From Prevotella sp. CAG:732 (GTDB taxonomy: Bacteria > Bacteroidota > Bacteroidia > Bacteroidales > Bacteroidaceae): a stretch of DNA of 49,791 nucleotides. Below, piece after piece: positions 48,104 through 49,791 of this stretch. The stretch covers positions 1-49,791 of the forward strand of contig FR893209.1 of the NCBI GenBank assembly GCA_000436035.1, written 5' to 3'. The translations under genes were made by a program, and so were the position numbers. Position 1 is the first letter of the stretch. Each line of letters starts with the position of its first letter. A model generated the notes under the pieces. That model searched no databases. It worked only from the letters and a program-made list of their open reading frames with translations, and was not told where the DNA came from.

Positions 48104-49225
48104 ATGGCTAATAGTACATTATCTAATGCAAAGGCTGCCAAGAAGGATGAATTCTATACCATGTTTTATGATATAGAGACCGAAATGGAAGCCTATCTTG
48201 ATTACAATCCTGATGTGTTTCGTGGCAAGACCGTATTGTTGCCTTGCGATGATCCCGAATGGAGCAACTTTACTCGTTATTTTGCACAGAACTTTGAGGA
48301 GTTGGGTTTGGAGAAACTGATTTCTACCAGCTATGCAATAGAAAGTAAAGCCTATAAGACTGGGATCCAATTGTCTTTCCTCGAAACGGAATCTCCTAAG
48401 TTTGACAAAAGCAAAACCAATACTCATGGTAAGATTTCCGTGTTGGAACACGATACGACAGGCGATGGGAGAATCAATCTTGATGATTTGGAATGGGACT
48501 ATCTTGAAGGGGATGGAGATTTCAGAAGTGATGAGGTGAAGAAGTTGAGAGATGAGGCTGACATCATCGTGACGAATCCGCCATTCTCTCAGTTTCGAGA
48601 TTTCTTGGCTTGGATAGTAGAAGCAAAAAAGCAATTTATCATTATTGGAAACGTTAATTGCATTACATACAAAGAAGTCTTTCCTCTTATCAAAGAAAAC
48701 AAAATTTGGCTGGGGGTTACCAATTTTAATCGGGGAATGTTTTTTAGAGTTCCTGATGATTTTGAATATGCTCCTACGTATAAATTTGAAAGAGAAATGA
48801 ATGGAGTGAAAGTTAACAGAGTTGCAGGGATATGTTGGTATACGAATATAGAACATGGACGTCGCCATCACCCGTTAACTTTGATGACGGAAGGCGACAA
48901 TATAAAATATAGTAAGTATAAGGAGATAAAAGGAATAGGCTATCAACATTATGATAATTATGATGCAATAGAGGTGAACTATTTTGATGCAATACCTTCT
49001 GATTATCAAGGAATAATGGGGGTGTCAATTACTTATCTTGACAAGTATTGCCCAGAGCAATTTGAGATTTTGTGGCAGGCTTGTGGTAATACAAGAGCAT
49101 CTGCTCCTAAGGAAATCCTAAAAGAGATAGGTTATTCTGTTAATCCAGAAGACAGAGGTGGGTGTGGAGTTGTTAATGGCAAACGACAATATGCCCGAAT
49201 ATTAATCCGTAAAAAGCAAGCATAA
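48104..49225 (+). CDS. Adenine-specific DNA methyltransferase, EcoRI family
   Basis: 373 residues from the ATG at 48104 (MANSTLSNAKAAKKDEFYTM); an upstream in-frame start at 48041 would run through the folded RNA. The EcoRI-methylase family pattern is clear: FYDIETEMEAYLDYN (21-35), the SAM-binding VLLPCDDPEWSNF (44-56), and the catalytic NPPF at 158-161 in IIVTNPPFSQFRDF, plus the ending YARILIR. It would N6-methylate adenine in a defined site; the site cannot be read. No EcoRI-type nuclease is adjacent; instead a DUF262 gene follows after one base. Confidence 0.9.
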   Translation: MANSTLSNAKAAKKDEFYTMFYDIETEMEAYLDYNPDVFRGKTVLLPCDDPEWSNFTRYFAQNFEELGLEKLISTSYAIESKAYKTGIQLSFLETESPKFDKSKTNTHGKISVLEHDTTGDGRINLDDLEWDYLEGDGDFRSDEVKKLRDEADIIVTNPPFSQFRDFLAWIVEAKKQFIIIGNVNCITYKEVFPLIKENKIWLGVTNFNRGMFFRVPDDFEYAPTYKFEREMNGVKVNRVAGICWYTNIEHGRRHHPLTLMTEGDNIKYSKYKEIKGIGYQHYDNYDAIEVNYFDAIPSDYQGIMGVSITYLDKYCPEQFEILWQACGNTRASAPKEILKEIGYSVNPEDRGGCGVVNGKRQYARILIRKKQA

Positions 49226-49226
49226 T

Positions 49227-49688
49227 ATGGAAGCAACATTACAAGAATATACAGTGAAGGAGTTATGTGAGGGATTCACTTATAGCAACTTGGATGGCAA
49301 AGGTCTTTATGGCTTGGCTGGTCAACTGACCATTCAGCCAGAGTATCAGCGTAACTATCTCTATAGTGAGAATAAAGGTCAGGCGGAGATTGCTGTCGTT
49401 GATTCTGTCTTAAAAAAATATCCTTTGGGCTTGTTGTATTTCAATAAATTGCCTGATGGACGTTTGGAGGTGCTTGATGGTCAGCAACGTATCACGAGCC
49501 TTGGTAGATATTTGATAGGTAAATTCTCTGTGATGATAGATGGTGTACCTTTTAAGTTTAAGGCTCTTCCTGAAGATAAGAAAAAACTGATAGAGGAAAC
49601 TAAGCTCTTGGCTTATATCTGCGAAGGCACAGAGTCTGAAATCAAGGAATGGTTTGAAATCATCAATATTGGTGGTGTAAAACTGAAA
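49227..49688 (+). pseudogene. DUF262 (GmrSD-N-like) protein, interrupted
   Basis: The frame starts one base after the methyltransferase stop and carries the DUF262 ParB-like core: LTIQPEYQRNYLYSENKGQA (35-54), DSVLKKYPLGLLYFNKLPDG, and EVLDGQQRITSLGRYL with the DGQQR motif at 84-88, then WFEIINIGGVKLK. Relatives continue for several hundred residues, often to an HNH nuclease domain; here the text becomes unrelated after GGVKLK (about 49688) and stops at 49773-49775. DUF262 proteins act as NTP-dependent nuclease parts of type IV-like restriction. It is probably the restriction partner of the methyltransferase, now broken. Confidence 0.75.
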
Positions 49689-49755
49689 GGGGGCGATATG
49701 TGCCCACCTTCTCTTGCTTGTTTTTTATGTTCTTGCCTTGAAATTATGACAAGGC
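49689..49755. mobile_element. Probable end of an inserted element
   Basis: The sequence changes character after GTAAAACTGAA (49678-49688): GGGGGCGATATGTGCCCACC follows, then an AT-rich stretch and the stop codon of a leftward gene. The short distance between junction and stop is typical of an insertion-sequence end, but the element lies mostly outside the window. Confidence 0.35.
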
Positions 49756-49791
49756 TTAGTTCTTCAAACGTTTGATTTGCTCTTGGGTCAA
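49756..49791 (-). CDS. C-terminal end of a leftward gene (partial)
   Basis: Read leftward, the last bases encode LTQEQIKRLKN and a TAA (49756-49758). The gene continues beyond the right edge. It would be the transposase or another gene of the element that interrupts DUF262; eleven codons are too few to tell. Confidence 0.35.
   Translation of the reverse strand: MTQEQIKRLKN

Noticed and set aside
1..49791. tRNA, rRNA, tmRNA or replication origin
   Set aside because: No cloverleaf with a T-loop GTTCGAATC-type core, no rRNA-like segment and no dnaA-box cluster was seen.

Overview
The window looks like chromosomal DNA of a gut Bacteroidota, most likely Prevotellaceae close to Segatella (Prevotella) copri. 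The grounds are repeated TTTG-N19/20-TAnnTTTG promoters (the Bacteroidota sigma-ABfr type), BspA-type leucine-rich repeats, an OMP with a carboxypeptidase-regulatory-like domain, HU-like proteins with extra domains, a DUF4248/DUF3987/VirE_N set, and carbohydrate genes (GH43, GH36-like, GH89). The species is an inference. I found no rRNA, tRNA or CRISPR array.

Layout. 1-4600 is a decayed accessory patch: the end of a GH43 gene, an N-terminally deleted AraC regulator, an HU-plus-winged-helix gene that reads into foreign sequence, a frameshifted leucine-rich-repeat remnant, and an AAA-ATPase/PD-DExK remnant joined to a deleted GH36-like lipoprotein. 4750-21500 is mostly core: a BASS transporter; the leftward set lysS-gpsA-pgi-HAD hydrolase; aroB; a GH89 alpha-N-acetylglucosaminidase with a NagX-type acetyltransferase homologue; a 999-residue outer-membrane beta-barrel protein; an FKBP isomerase; and murQ, translationally coupled to a 31-residue membrane peptide. 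21500-28000 holds a second HU-winged-helix protein, an hcp gene next to a Crp/Fnr (HcpR-like) regulator, an alpha/beta hydrolase, small remnants and an orphan Vsr nuclease. 27255-35428 is one long leftward gene set: hisH-hisA-hisF-hisIE-ftsE-lysC-lysA-two glycosyltransferase-like genes. 35581-41139 has a zinc-ribbon/FHA protein with an HU-CCDC81/SPOR protein, a DUF4738 lipoprotein, and the sodium-pump decarboxylase set (OadG with lamin-tail domain, biotin carrier, beta subunit) lacking the alpha subunit.

41376-45458 is an HU-like / DUF4248 / DUF3987 / VirE_N module. 45733-49791 looks like a defence island: a RelE-type toxin, an XRE regulator and an unknown 338-residue protein in one operon, and divergently a promoter with a roughly 330-base leader carrying a strongly folded RNA candidate, then an EcoRI-type adenine methyltransferase and a DUF262 gene that breaks off near 49688, probably at a mobile-element end. 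This leader RNA with its locus is the best candidate for something undescribed. A second unexplained signal is a nearly identical C-terminal peptide on two unrelated proteins, Vsr and XRE.
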